The notes below the pieces were generated by a model. It did not search any database. It was not told the DNA's origin and saw only the letters and a program-made list of their open reading frames with translations. A stretch of 64,000 nucleotides of DNA, from assembly GCA_047967505.1 (NCBI GenBank), contig CM106540.1. One strand, 5' to 3'. This document shows positions 54,338 through 64,000 of the stretch, in pieces. How positions within the stretch are numbered: position 1 is the first letter of the stretch; each line of letters starts with the position of its first letter. A program made the position numbers and the translations under genes. This stretch comes from Dipteris shenzhenensis. Its lineage: Eukaryota; Polypodiophyta; Polypodiopsida; Gleicheniales.

Positions 54338-56579
54338 GTGTGGCTTGTGTCAAATGAATGCTTCATAAGGTGTTATACCATGTATCAGTTTGGTAGGAAG
54401 CCAATTAAGCAAGTAGTTTGTAGTGGCTATTGCTTCTGCCCAATACTGATTCAAAAGATGCTTCTCACTAAGCATTGCTCTAGCACTGCCTGCTAAAGTA
54501 CCATTCTTCCTTTCAGCTCTTGCATTCTACTGAGGAGTATCTGCATAAGTGAATTGTCTTCGAATGCCATGACTTCTGCAAAAGTTCATGAATGCTGAAG
54601 ACATGTAATCATCTCCTCTCTTTGATTTCATGACTTTGATCTTTGTGGCTGTCTGGTTTTCTACCGTGGCTTTGAATTCTTAAAATCTGGAAAACACTTC
54701 AGATTTCTCTTTTAGAAAGTAGACCCAACAACATCTGCTGTAGTCATCGATGAAAGTCAAGTAGTAAAGTGAACCATTGATGCTATGGGTTTGGGCATAA
54801 CCCCATACATCTGTATGTGTCAAATCAAGAATACCTCTTGCTCGAGAGGTGCTTCTACTGAAGTTGGTTCGCTTTTGTTTGTTGAAGCAGCATGCTTCGC
54901 AAACTTTTCCAAGAAAGTATAGCTTAGGAATCCTAATTGCCATATTCTAATTCCTGAGATCTAGCAAGCTCTTGAAATTGACATGACCATATCTCTTGTG
55001 CCATTTTGCGGAGAGTGGCATCTGTTGTGGTTGAGCTAACATGGCATGCATATCTGGTATTGTAGCTAGAATTCTATACAAATGTCCTTCCTTTACTTCT
55101 TTTCCTACTAGCTGAAATCTTGTGAATTTGTCTCTGATAGTGCATTCATCTCTGTCAAAGATGACTCGGTAGTTGTCTTCCGTCATTTTTCCTACTAATA
55201 AGAGGTTCTTAGTGAGCTTCGGAACATAGAGTACATCTTTAACCAATCCTTTCGTACCACTGAAATTCATCATAGGGATAATGCATGCCCCTTGAACTGG
55301 ATTCGGTGTATCTATCTACTATGTAGATGACATTCTTTTGACCTTCTAATGATTTCATCTCTATGAACCATTCCTGATGATTTGTCATCATATGAGATGA
55401 TGCACCGCTGCCGATGTACCAAGGATCCCGTCCTGCTTGGTCGACTGGATAACTGAAATCTTCTTTTGAATTGCAATTAGTGTCTAGATACGCGTCTAGA
55501 TACGCTGTATTAGTCTTCTGCATTTTCTCATTTGCAAGAAACATATTCCCATGTTCATTTGCATAATGACTGTGACTAGAATGTCCACCACTATGATTTC
55601 CTCTTCCACAAAAATTCCCTCGATTGCTACTAGATTGACCTCTTCGGTCGTACTGCTTCTTGCGGCAATCTCTTTCATAGTGTCCAAACTTATGACAATA
55701 GTTGCACTGGATGTTTGACATGTTGGTGGATGCATTCCCTCGTCCTTGGAATCTTCCTTGATTGGAATGATTTCCTCTTTGCTGATTTTGATGTTGTTGA
55801 GGATGATGTTGATGATGCTGATGCTGACTTTGCTGATGACTTTGTTGCTGATGATGACCACATCTTTGGAATGATCTACCTCTACCTCTGCCTCTACTTC
55901 TATATGAAGTTGTGAATGCCTGATCATTAGAATGACCCTTGCGTGCATGAAAGGCTTGAGTCCTGAGTTCTTTACCAAGTAAGACTCATTGAAGTTCTTC
56001 CGATATCAAAATTTGCTGTTAAATGGCAATACTATGGACTAGATTCTTGTATCCCTCTCTTAATCCATTTAGGATGAACCATTTATGCTAGATTCATGGT
56101 CTCTCCTGGTGCTGTGAGTTGATTGTTGTAGTCTTTGATCCTGAGTACGTAAGCATGACTAGTTTCACTACTGCTACAGAAACTCTGGTTGATTTGGTTT
56201 CTCAGTGTGAGAATCCTAGAAGTGTTCTTGGACTGGTATAGAGTTGCGAATATATCCCATGCTTCTTTTGATGTCTTGATGGTGTTGATCTATCCTAGCA
56301 TGACATCTTGCACATTTTTCTTGATCAGATGATATGCATACTTGTCTTTCTAATCCCATTCTGCATGTGCTCAGGTAATGGCAAGTTCTGCTACAGGTGC
56401 AAAAACTGCTGGTGTAGCTCGAGATCCTGCTATTGGTGTTGTGATAACATGAAATAGAGCTTTACAATGATGACATGTGTGTATAAATGAAATCATGTGC
56501 TATCTACCCAACTGAACAATGTGCCAATACCATTAAAGATTGCTCATGGAACTGATGAACGTCAGGTTTTAGGTAATGT

Positions 56580-58790
56580 GAAGATGTGAAACTGTATGTG
56601 AGCATAGGGACTAGAACTAGTTGGGAATTTCAGGCATGGCTTAGATTGGCAACTTGGAGAAATTCAAAGCGTCTCCTCTATGGCAATCTAGTCTACTCTG
56701 ATCTAGATTTATGCCAACCGTCGATCGATGAAAGAACCTCAAATAATTTCTTTTCTTTGGTTCTTTTTATATGCTGGGTCAAATGCATTGATGTAGAGGC
56801 TGATGTGCATGTAGGAAGTGAATTTGTTGCGAGCAAGGCTCAAAAGTGAGTGATACTTGTGCAAAAATGTGCGTGTGATGTGACAAGCATGTAGAGCATG
56901 AAAAATTGAGCGTTTTTCTATTCTGGAGTGCCCTCAAATTCTTCCTGGATCAAGTGATACGACTTGATCTAGGTGGAGGGGCAAAAAGGGTGCAAAGTGC
57001 TTAATGATGATGTGGCACTTAGGGTCACATGAAGGGGTGTGCCTGCCAAGGGACTGTGCCTGTGGAGCATCGAGTGAGGTGGTAGGCAAGTGCATTTGCA
57101 GTGAGTTCACAGTGTGTGTGTGAAGGGGCAGCAGTGCCTTGCAAGGGGTCAGTGCCATTGATGATGATGTGGCAAGTTGACCAATCAAAGATGATGTGGT
57201 AGATGACATGGTTAGAGCTAATGTGGCATGGTGACTTGGTCAAGGTTATGATGTGGAGGATAGTTCCTCAGATGATGTGGCACACAGGTGCCAGCTCTAT
57301 TGATGTGGCAGAAAGGCATGGGGTGCTAACATGGCAGTTGGGATACGGTGCCACATGGCAATTCTTTCACCACCCCCTCTTGTGTGGTGACCTTGGGATA
57401 AGATTTGTGCCATATGTCACCTTGTGGGTCATCGAATCTTTGATGGAATGTTTGAAGATGCTAACGAAATCAATGAGATTTCATCGATGAAATGGCACTT
57501 TCCACTCCTCATTGATGGCTCGTAGCTCGTAGTAGAGGTCGTTTAGGATGGCGCTTGTGAATGCATAGGCAGAGATGGTCGCCTGCGTACTACTGCAGTC
57601 ATAGATGGAGTTGTAGGTGGAAGAGCTTGTGAGCTGTCCAAGAGCGATGAAGAGGTTGGTAAGGCTACTTGTTGGAGAAGCTTCGAGGTCCGTAAGGTGC
57701 AGTGGTTGCTAGTAGGTGCAGTTGATTGGCCTAGTGTATGGTTTACTATGGATGAGCTGAGTGTGGAGATCGATGCTCGTTGTGTAGTTCGGGCTCTGGT
57801 TTGAATGTGTGGATGGCTTGACTGGAACGTGGACGGCTATGGGGTCACTAGAGAGAAGCTTGGTTCTAGTCGCTTGAGTTCGGCTGTTTGGATGTAGGCA
57901 CTGGTGCTAGAAGCAATAAAGGTGGCCGGTTGTAGTCGTTGTAGAGTTGCAGCTTGGGTTTGGCACTTGCATGGCAAACCTGACTCTACCAATGAGAAAT
58001 TCATCCCCCTAGTCTCTCATAGTACCCAACACAGACAGACTTGCATTCGATTAAAAGCTTCACAGGCCACTGCTGCCCTACCAGTCGAGCTTGCCTCTTT
58101 GTAAGGTTTCTAGGACTGCGATAGCAAATTCTATGATACTTTCAAGTTGGTGTCATTTACCAAGCAGCTAGACTGCAACTTGGTGGGTATTCCAGCCACT
58201 GGAGCTGCAAATTTCCACCATGCACAGTCGCCTCTCCACCAGTCGAGCTGTATGTTGCTGAGTCGGGTATGGAGGCCTTGTGAGCTCAAGTAGAAAGTCC
58301 ACTACATAGAAGGCGTGATGCTCAAAGACTAAATCCTTGTTCTCTTCAAAGGCCTTGTAGGAACCCATAGTGCATAAGTCGTAGATGGGGCTTTTGCCTT
58401 TGTCTTTGTTTGTAGAGTTGTAGGAGGAATAGTTGGTGTAACCAGTAGCAAGGTAGATAGGGTTTCCTTAGAAACTATGGCCCTCTCTCTCTCTCCCTCA
58501 AAAGCTCCTAAGTAGCTCTATTCCTCTCAATTGACCTGGAATCTCTCTCACACAAGCTCTTGTAAGAGTTGAGATCTTTTCTCTCTCAATTGGCAAAGAG
58601 ATGAAAATCTCTCTCTCACAACTACAAAACTCTCAATGATGGAATGAGTAGAATTTGATAGAAATTCTCTCAAAAAACTCTTAATGAACGGATTGATTCT
58701 CTCACGGACGAAGGCACTCAAGAACTCTCAATCTCTCAATCTCTTTATATCTCTCACGATGATCTCAATGCCTTAGCAAAAGGCAAGGGA
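56580..58790 (-). other. Leader of copia element 5, no gene
   Basis: No protein is recognised. A degenerate GATGATGTGGCA motif recurs about seven times between 57005 and 57360, and CT-rich tracts lie at 58480-58760. Confidence 0.5.
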
Positions 58791-58802
58791 GCTTTGATAC
58801 CA
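58791..58802 (-). promoter_or_regulatory. Primer-binding site of copia element 5
   Basis: The minus strand reads TGGTATCAAAGC, one base different from the plant initiator tRNA-Met site, directly abutting the LTR. Confidence 0.85.
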
Positions 58803-59032
58803 TGACAAAATATGAAGAGGGGAGAGGAGAAGTATAGAGATGAGGAGAGAGGGCACAGCTAGAGAGCACGCCACAAATGACTAACTGTACTCTAGATTTA
58901 GTTTGAAAATGTAGAATATATATAAACCCATTTAGGGTTAGGGTTAGGGCATCTAACCCTTTCCTATAGCACTCTATATGTGTTAGTGCTATGCACATGT
59001 AATCACATGATGTTGAGCGTGATCTCTCAACA
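58803..59032 (-). repeat. 5' LTR of copia element 5
   Basis: 230 bp, TGACAAAATATG to CTCTCAACA on the plus strand (TG/CA ends). On the minus strand three telomere-like units (58931-58949) stand just upstream of a TATATATATTC box. Confidence 0.85.
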
Positions 59033-59319
59033 CACATTGGCTTCAAGCTTAACTTGGAGCTTTGTTAGTGGAGTTTTAGGAGAGGAAAAAGTGAAGAAGT
59101 GAGAGTTTTGGATGGAAAAGTTAGGAAAGCTGTCATTTTCTATAGGAGAGTCTTTTTGATAATTTGAAGCTTGTTTTTTATGTTTCTTAGTATTTTGAGT
59201 TGGTAGGAAGATAGTTTGTAAGATTGCTAAGGAGTGTATGATGTCTAAACACACAAAACCAACAAAAAATGATGATTCTTGCTGAATTTTGAAGTTGTTT
59301 TGTGTGGTAAAGCTCACCT
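59033..59319. other. Spacer between two related LTRs, no gene
   Basis: 287 bp without recognised content between the LTR of element 5 and the LTR of element 6. It is either original flanking DNA or a remnant of a third copy. Confidence 0.45.
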
Positions 59320-59576
59320 AGACAAAATATGAAGAGGGGGGAGGAGAAGAGTGGAGATGAGGAGACAGGGCACAGCTAGAGAGCACACCACAAATGACTA
59401 ACTGTACACTAGATTTAGCTGAAAAAATAGAATATATACAAACCCATTTAGGGTTAGGGTTAGGGGATCTAACCCTTTCCTTTATAGCACTCTATAAGGT
59501 TAGTGCTATGCACATATGATCACATGATGGTGCTATGCACACGTGATCGCATGATGTTGAGCATGAACTCTCAACA
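59320..59576 (-). repeat. 3' LTR next to copia element 6
   Basis: 257 bp, very similar to the LTR at 58803 and 27 bp longer. The extra length is an exact-period tandem duplication of GTGCTATGCACA.GTGATC.CATGATG (59503-59529 and 59530-59556). The telomere-like tract is at 59447-59465. A purine tract abuts it at 59577-59590. Confidence 0.85.
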
Positions 59577-59906
59577 CCTTCCCTCAAGATCAACATCAAA
59601 TGGGAATGTCCTTCCTCTGCGTCAAACCAAGAGCTAGTTGGTGTTTCTCGAATAGCCCTTTATGGAGTGGTTTGGTAAAGATGTCTGCAACATTATCTTT
59701 GCTATAACAATGCTGCAGTGTGATGTTACCAAGTAACACTCTTTCTCTGATGAAGTGCTCTCTGACATCAATGTGCTTTATCCTAGAGTGATATACTGGA
59801 TTCTTGGCCAATGCTTGAGCCGATTGATTATCACAGTATATTGTTGTTGGCTTTGACTGATCAAAGTAATCTATCTCTCACAATAGTCTTCTGAGCCACA
59901 TAGCCA
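59577..59906 (-). pseudogene. Duplicated RNase H end of copia element 6
   Basis: It encodes TTIYCDNQSAQALAKNPVYH, RIKHIDVREHFIRERVLLGN and DIFTKPLHKGLFEKHQLALG. The same coding segment recurs at about 60045-60350. This copy is linked to the complete LTR, whereas the other is followed by only a 37-bp LTR piece (59907-59943). The junction lies at CATAGCC (about 59906). Confidence 0.88.
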
Positions 59907-62900
59907 CACATATGATCACAGGATGTTGAGCATGATCTCTAACACCTTCCCTCAAGATCAACATCATGAAGTAGACCTTCCCTCAAGATGATGATTCGGG
60001 GAATGGAAGAAGGACTGAACATTACATTCTATCACACCTCTTTAATAGGAATTTCCTTCCTCTACATCAAACCAAGAGCTATTTGGTGTTTCTCGAAAAG
60101 CCCTTTACCGAGTGGTTTGGTAAATATGTTTGCAACATTCTCTTTGCTATCACAATGCTATAGTGTGATGTCACCAAGTAACACTCTTTCTTTGATGAAG
60201 TGCTCTCTGACATCAATGTGCTTTGTCTTGGAGTGATATACTAGATTCTTGGCCAATGCTTGAGCCGATTAGTTATTACAGTATATTGTTGTTGGCTTTG
60301 ACTTATCAAAGTAATCTGTTTCTCACAATAGTCTTCTGAGCCATATAGCCTTACATGCACCTGTAGTGAGTGCTCTATATTTTGCTTCAGTCAAAGACAA
60401 AGAAACAGTTGGTTGTTTGTTTGACAACCATGATATAGCACCTTGACCAAGGAAAAATCCATATCCCTGTGTGGATCTCCTGTTCTCATGATCTCCAGCA
60501 TAGTCACTTGTCACAGTATCCATGCAACCGTGGATGACTTCCTCTGTATTCTATCCCAAACTGTCTTGTACCTCTAATGTATCTCAAGACTCTTTTGGCT
60601 ACATTCTAGTGAGACTGTTTTGGATTTGCCATAAACTGTGCTAGTGAGCTTATTGCATAACAAATATCTGGCCGTGTGATTGTCAGATATATAAGAGATC
60701 CAATGAGTTGCTTGTAGTACTTGTCATTGACTGTAGGCTTTTCTAAATCTTTAGTAAGTTTCAAACTCTGTTCCATGAGAGTGGCTACAATCTTGCAATC
60801 TACCATATGAAACTTCTTCTGGAGACTGTCAACATACTTGAGCTGACTCATGAATGTGCTATCTGAATCTCTCCAAAACTCAATTCCAAGACAATAGTGC
60901 ATAAGCCCAAGATCTTTTGTGTTGAACTCTGCAGTGGATAAGTCTTGTTTCAATTTTCTGATGAAGCTATCCTTGCTTCCTATCACAATCAGATCATCTA
61001 CGTACAAAAGTGCAATAGTAATGTCTTCCCCTTGAACTTTGTAGTAGAGAGTATGATCTGCATTGGACTTCGTGTATCCCAGATCAGCAAAATACTTGTC
61101 AATTCTGCTGTACCAACTTCTGGGTGCTTGCTTTAAGCCGTAGAGACTTTTCTTGAGATGGCAAACCTTATTCTCCTTTCTTGATTCAACATAACTTACT
61201 AGTTGTTGCATGTAGACTTCCTCATCTAGATAACCATTGAGAAATACATTCTTGACATCGAGCTGATACACATTCCATCTGCTGAGTGTTGCTACGATAT
61301 TAAGAACTGTATGGAATCCATCTTTGCTACTGGAGCATAAGTCTCATCATAGTTGTGACCATGTTGTTGTGCAAATCCTTTTGCAACTAATCTGGCTTTA
61401 TATCTTTGAATATTGCCATCTGGATTGTACTTCACTTTGTATACCCATTTGTTTGCTATGGCCTTCTTTCCAGGTGGAAGGTCGCATAATTCCCAAGTAT
61501 TATTCTTATACAAAGCATCCACTTCTTCATTCATAGCAGTTTGCCATTCTGGCTTGTCTACTGCATCTTCGAAGTACACTGGCTCTTCTGTAGCCATGAT
61601 GGTAGTCATAAGAGCATAATTGGTGGTTTCCACCTGAATTGCTTTGCCTTTTTGAGTATATGTCAATCTGGCTAGAGGTCTGCTTTCCCTAGTAGACCAT
61701 CTGAGCTGCTGTGGCTCTGCTTGGGGTGTTTCTGGCAATTCTTGCTCTTCTTCATCAACCTGTTCTGTAGATGACTATGAAGTCGATGCTTCTATCTCCT
61801 GTGTAGGTGAGGTTTTCCATTCTGATTCCTCATCAAAGATTACATCTCTAGAGATAATGACTTTGTGGGGCTGATGGGATCATACAATTTATATGCTTTG
61901 CTTTCTTCACTATAGCCAACCATGATGCATTTGCGTGACTTCGCATCTAATTTTCTGCGATGATCATCATGTATGTGGGCATATGGTAATATGCGGAGAT
62001 GCCCACTGTGTGGCTTATGTCCAGTGAATGCTTCATAAGGAGTCATACCCTGTATTGGTTTGGTAGGAAGCCGATTAAGCAAGTAGTTTACTGTGGCTAT
62101 TGCTTCTGCCCAATACTAATTCGGAAGATGCTTTTCACTAAGCATTGCTCTAGCACTGTCTGCTAAAGTCCCATTCTTCCTTTCAGCTCTTGCATTCTGC
62201 TAAGGAGTATCTGCACATGTGAATTATCTTTGTATGCCGTGATTTCTGCAAAAGTTCATGAATGCTGAAGACATGTATTCACCTCCTCTATTTGATTCCA
62301 TGACCTTGATCTTTCTACCTGTCTGGTTTTCTACCATGGCTTTGAATTCAGATTTTTCTTTCAGAAAGTAGACCCAACAATATTTGCTGTAGTCGTCGAT
62401 GAAAGTCAAGTAGTAAAGTGAACCATTGATGCTACGGTGGGCATAACCCCATACATCTATATGTATCAAATCAAGGATACCTCGTGCACGAGAGGTACTT
62501 CTGACAAAGTTGGTTCGCTTTTGTTTATCGAAGCAGCATGCTTCGCAATCCTTTCCAAGGAACTGTAGCTTCGGAATCCCAATTGCCATATTCTGATTCC
62601 TAAGATCTAACAAGTACTTGAAGTTGACATGACCATATCTCTTGTGCCATTTTGCAGATAGTGGCATTTGTTGTGGTTGAGCTGACATGGCATGCTTATC
62701 TGGTGCTATAGCTAGCATTTTGTATAAGCGTCCTTCCTTGACACCTTTTGCTACTAACTGACATCTTTTGGATTTGTCTCTGATGGTGCATTTATCACCA
62801 TCGAAGATCACTCGATAATTGTGCTCCGTCATTTGACCTACTGAGACAAGAGGTTCTTGCTGAGCTTCGGAACATGGAGCACATCTTTCACCAATCCTTT

Positions 62901-64000
62901 CGTACCAGTGAAATTGTTCATAGGGATAACATCTATCCCTTGAACTGGATGTGTATTGTCTGCTATGTAGATGACATTTTTCTGACCTTCTAATGGCTTC
63001 ATATCTGTGAACCATTCCTGATGATTTGTCATGTGAGATGATGCACCACTGTCGATATACCAAGGATCCTATTCCACTTGGTCGACTTGATAGGCTGAAG
63101 TCCTCTTTGGGATTGAAATCAGTGTCTGGGTACACTGTCTGGGTACGCTGTATTAGTCTAATGCATTTCCTCGCTTGCAAGAAACATATTTCCATGTTCA
63201 TTTGCAAAATGACTGTGACTAGAATGTCCACCACGATGATTTCCTCTACCTCAAAAATTTCCTCGATTACTGATTACTGCTAGATTGATCGCCTTGGTCG
63301 TACTTCTTCTTGCGACAATCTCTTTCATAGTGTCCAAACTTGTGACAGTAATTGCACTGAATGTTTGACACATTGGTGGATGCATTCCCTCGTCCTTGAA
63401 ATCTTCCTCGGTTGGAATGATTTCCTCTTTGTTGATTTTGATGTTGCTGAGGATGATGCTGATGCTGATGTTGATGCTCACTTTGATTTTGTTGATGATG
63501 ATGACCACTTTTCTGATACGATCTACCTTTTCCTGTGCCTCTACCTCTACATCTACTTATGTCTGAAGCTGTGAATGCTTGATCATTAGAATGACCTTTG
63601 CGTGCTTGGATGGCCTGAGTCCTGAGTTCTTCACCAAGTAGGACTAATTGAAGTTCTTCCACTGTCGGAATTTGCCATTGGATGGCAATACTCTGGACTA
63701 GATTCTCGTATCCCTCTCCTAGTCCATTCAGAATGACTTGAACCATGTCTACGGGGTTCATGGTCTCTCCTGCTGCTGCAAGTTGATTGTTGTAGTCTTT
63801 TATGCGGAGTACATAAGCATGACCGGTTTCATTGCTGTTGCGAAAACTCTGGTTGATTTGGTTTCTCAAGGTGAGAATCCTGGATGTGTTCTTGGACTCA
63901 TAGAGAGCTACGAACATATCCCATGCTTCTTTCGATGTTTTGACTGTTGAGTTGTCCTAGCATAACATCTTGCACATTTTGCTTGATCAGATGATAGGCG
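59907..64000 (-). mobile_element. Copia element 6 (runs off right edge)
   Basis: On the minus strand, from right to left, come gag (63267-63917: LRNQINQSFRNSNETGHAYV, a Gln/His-rich tract and knuckle CNYCHKFGHYERDC near 63340) and protease/pre-integrase (frame-shifted, 62224-63234, with DVLHVPKLSKNLL). Integrase follows (LIHIDVWGYA, YYLTFIDDYSKYCWVYFLKE, VMESNRGGEYMSSAF, then TPYEAFTGHKPHSGHLRI at 61840-62082). RT has WVYKVKYNPDGNIQRYKARL, MYQLDVKNVFLNGYLDEEVY, YGLKQAPRSWY and the catalytic YVDDLIVIG (about 61000). RNase H is at 60323-60523 ([20 protein letters not shown]). Several stops and frameshifts disable it. The 5' LTR is outside the window. Confidence 0.92.

Larger units (their letters stand above)
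54338..58802 (-). mobile_element. Copia element 5 (5' LTR side: leader, gag, protease, integrase start)
   Basis: On the minus strand, from right to left, come a primer site (58791-58802), a leader of about 2.3 kb, gag (about 56450-55500) and the zinc knuckle CNYCHKFGHYERDC (about 55690). The protease motif WYIGSGASSHMM (about 55395), pre-integrase VKDVLYVPKLTKNLLLVGKM, the GAG_pre-integrase end and integrase (LDLTHTDVWGYA, YYLTFIDDYSRCCWVYFLKE at 54680-54943) follow. The integrase is cut at 54338 against element 4. Stops and frameshifts are present throughout. It is the same family as element 6. Confidence 0.88.

Noticed and set aside
57005-57360. CRISPR-like spaced repeats
   Set aside because: Spacing is irregular, repeats are degenerate and the context is a plant copia leader.
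58931-58949. Interstitial telomere array
   Set aside because: Only three units, and the same tract recurs at the same place in a second LTR, so it belongs to the element and not to a chromosome end.

Overview
This is nuclear DNA of a land plant with a large, repeat-rich genome. Four things point that way. The LTR retrotransposons use primer sites matching the plant initiator Met tRNA (TGGTATCAGAGC). Two LTRs carry TTTAGGG-type tracts. The host gene has very long introns. A retrocopy of a cytosolic ribosomal protein gene is present. An intron of about 20 kb packed with nested Ty1/copia, Ty3/gypsy and LINE copies suggests a fern or gymnosperm, but the species cannot be decided from sequence alone.

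Only one intact host gene is recognised: a CCR4-NOT subunit 10 (CNOT10-like, TPR protein) gene on the minus strand, about 28.6 kb from ATG (45706) to stop (17093). Exon 1 (45374-45706), exon 2 (about 39630-39717), exon 3 (39305-39493), exon 4 (39115-39201) and a very long last exon (17093-19135) all have GT/AG borders and join in phase. A short exon expected between exon 4 and the last exon was not found.

Layout, left to right. 1-1109: gypsy gag remnant. 1110-5038: AT-rich DNA with a 112-bp tandem duplication and a 1.35-kb near-palindrome. 5044-10936: full-length but disabled copia element with short LTRs and a 5-bp target duplication. 10942-17000: a 218-bp tandem repeat, a LINE ORF1 remnant and the 3' flank of the gene. 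17093-45706: CNOT10. Its last intron holds a copia 3' half, a chromodomain gypsy remnant, two head-to-tail LINE copies, a gypsy gag-protease remnant, a scrambled copia pol interrupted by a 952-bp solo LTR, LTR-like blocks and a second gypsy 3' end. 45800-51397: decayed LINE and repeats. 51398-54337: a copia element whose gag/protease part is replaced by an antisense, full-length RPL12 retrocopy. 54338-64000: two copies of one copia family on the minus strand, the second running off the edge.

The most unusual signals are the RPL12 sequence captured antisense inside a copia element; the solo LTR built largely of small hairpins with TTGAC (W-box-like) cores, a motif that recurs in other LTRs here; the large inverted repeat at 3251-4606; and the telomere-like tract beside the TATA box of one LTR family. 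No CRISPR array, bacterial operon, tRNA or rRNA gene was seen.
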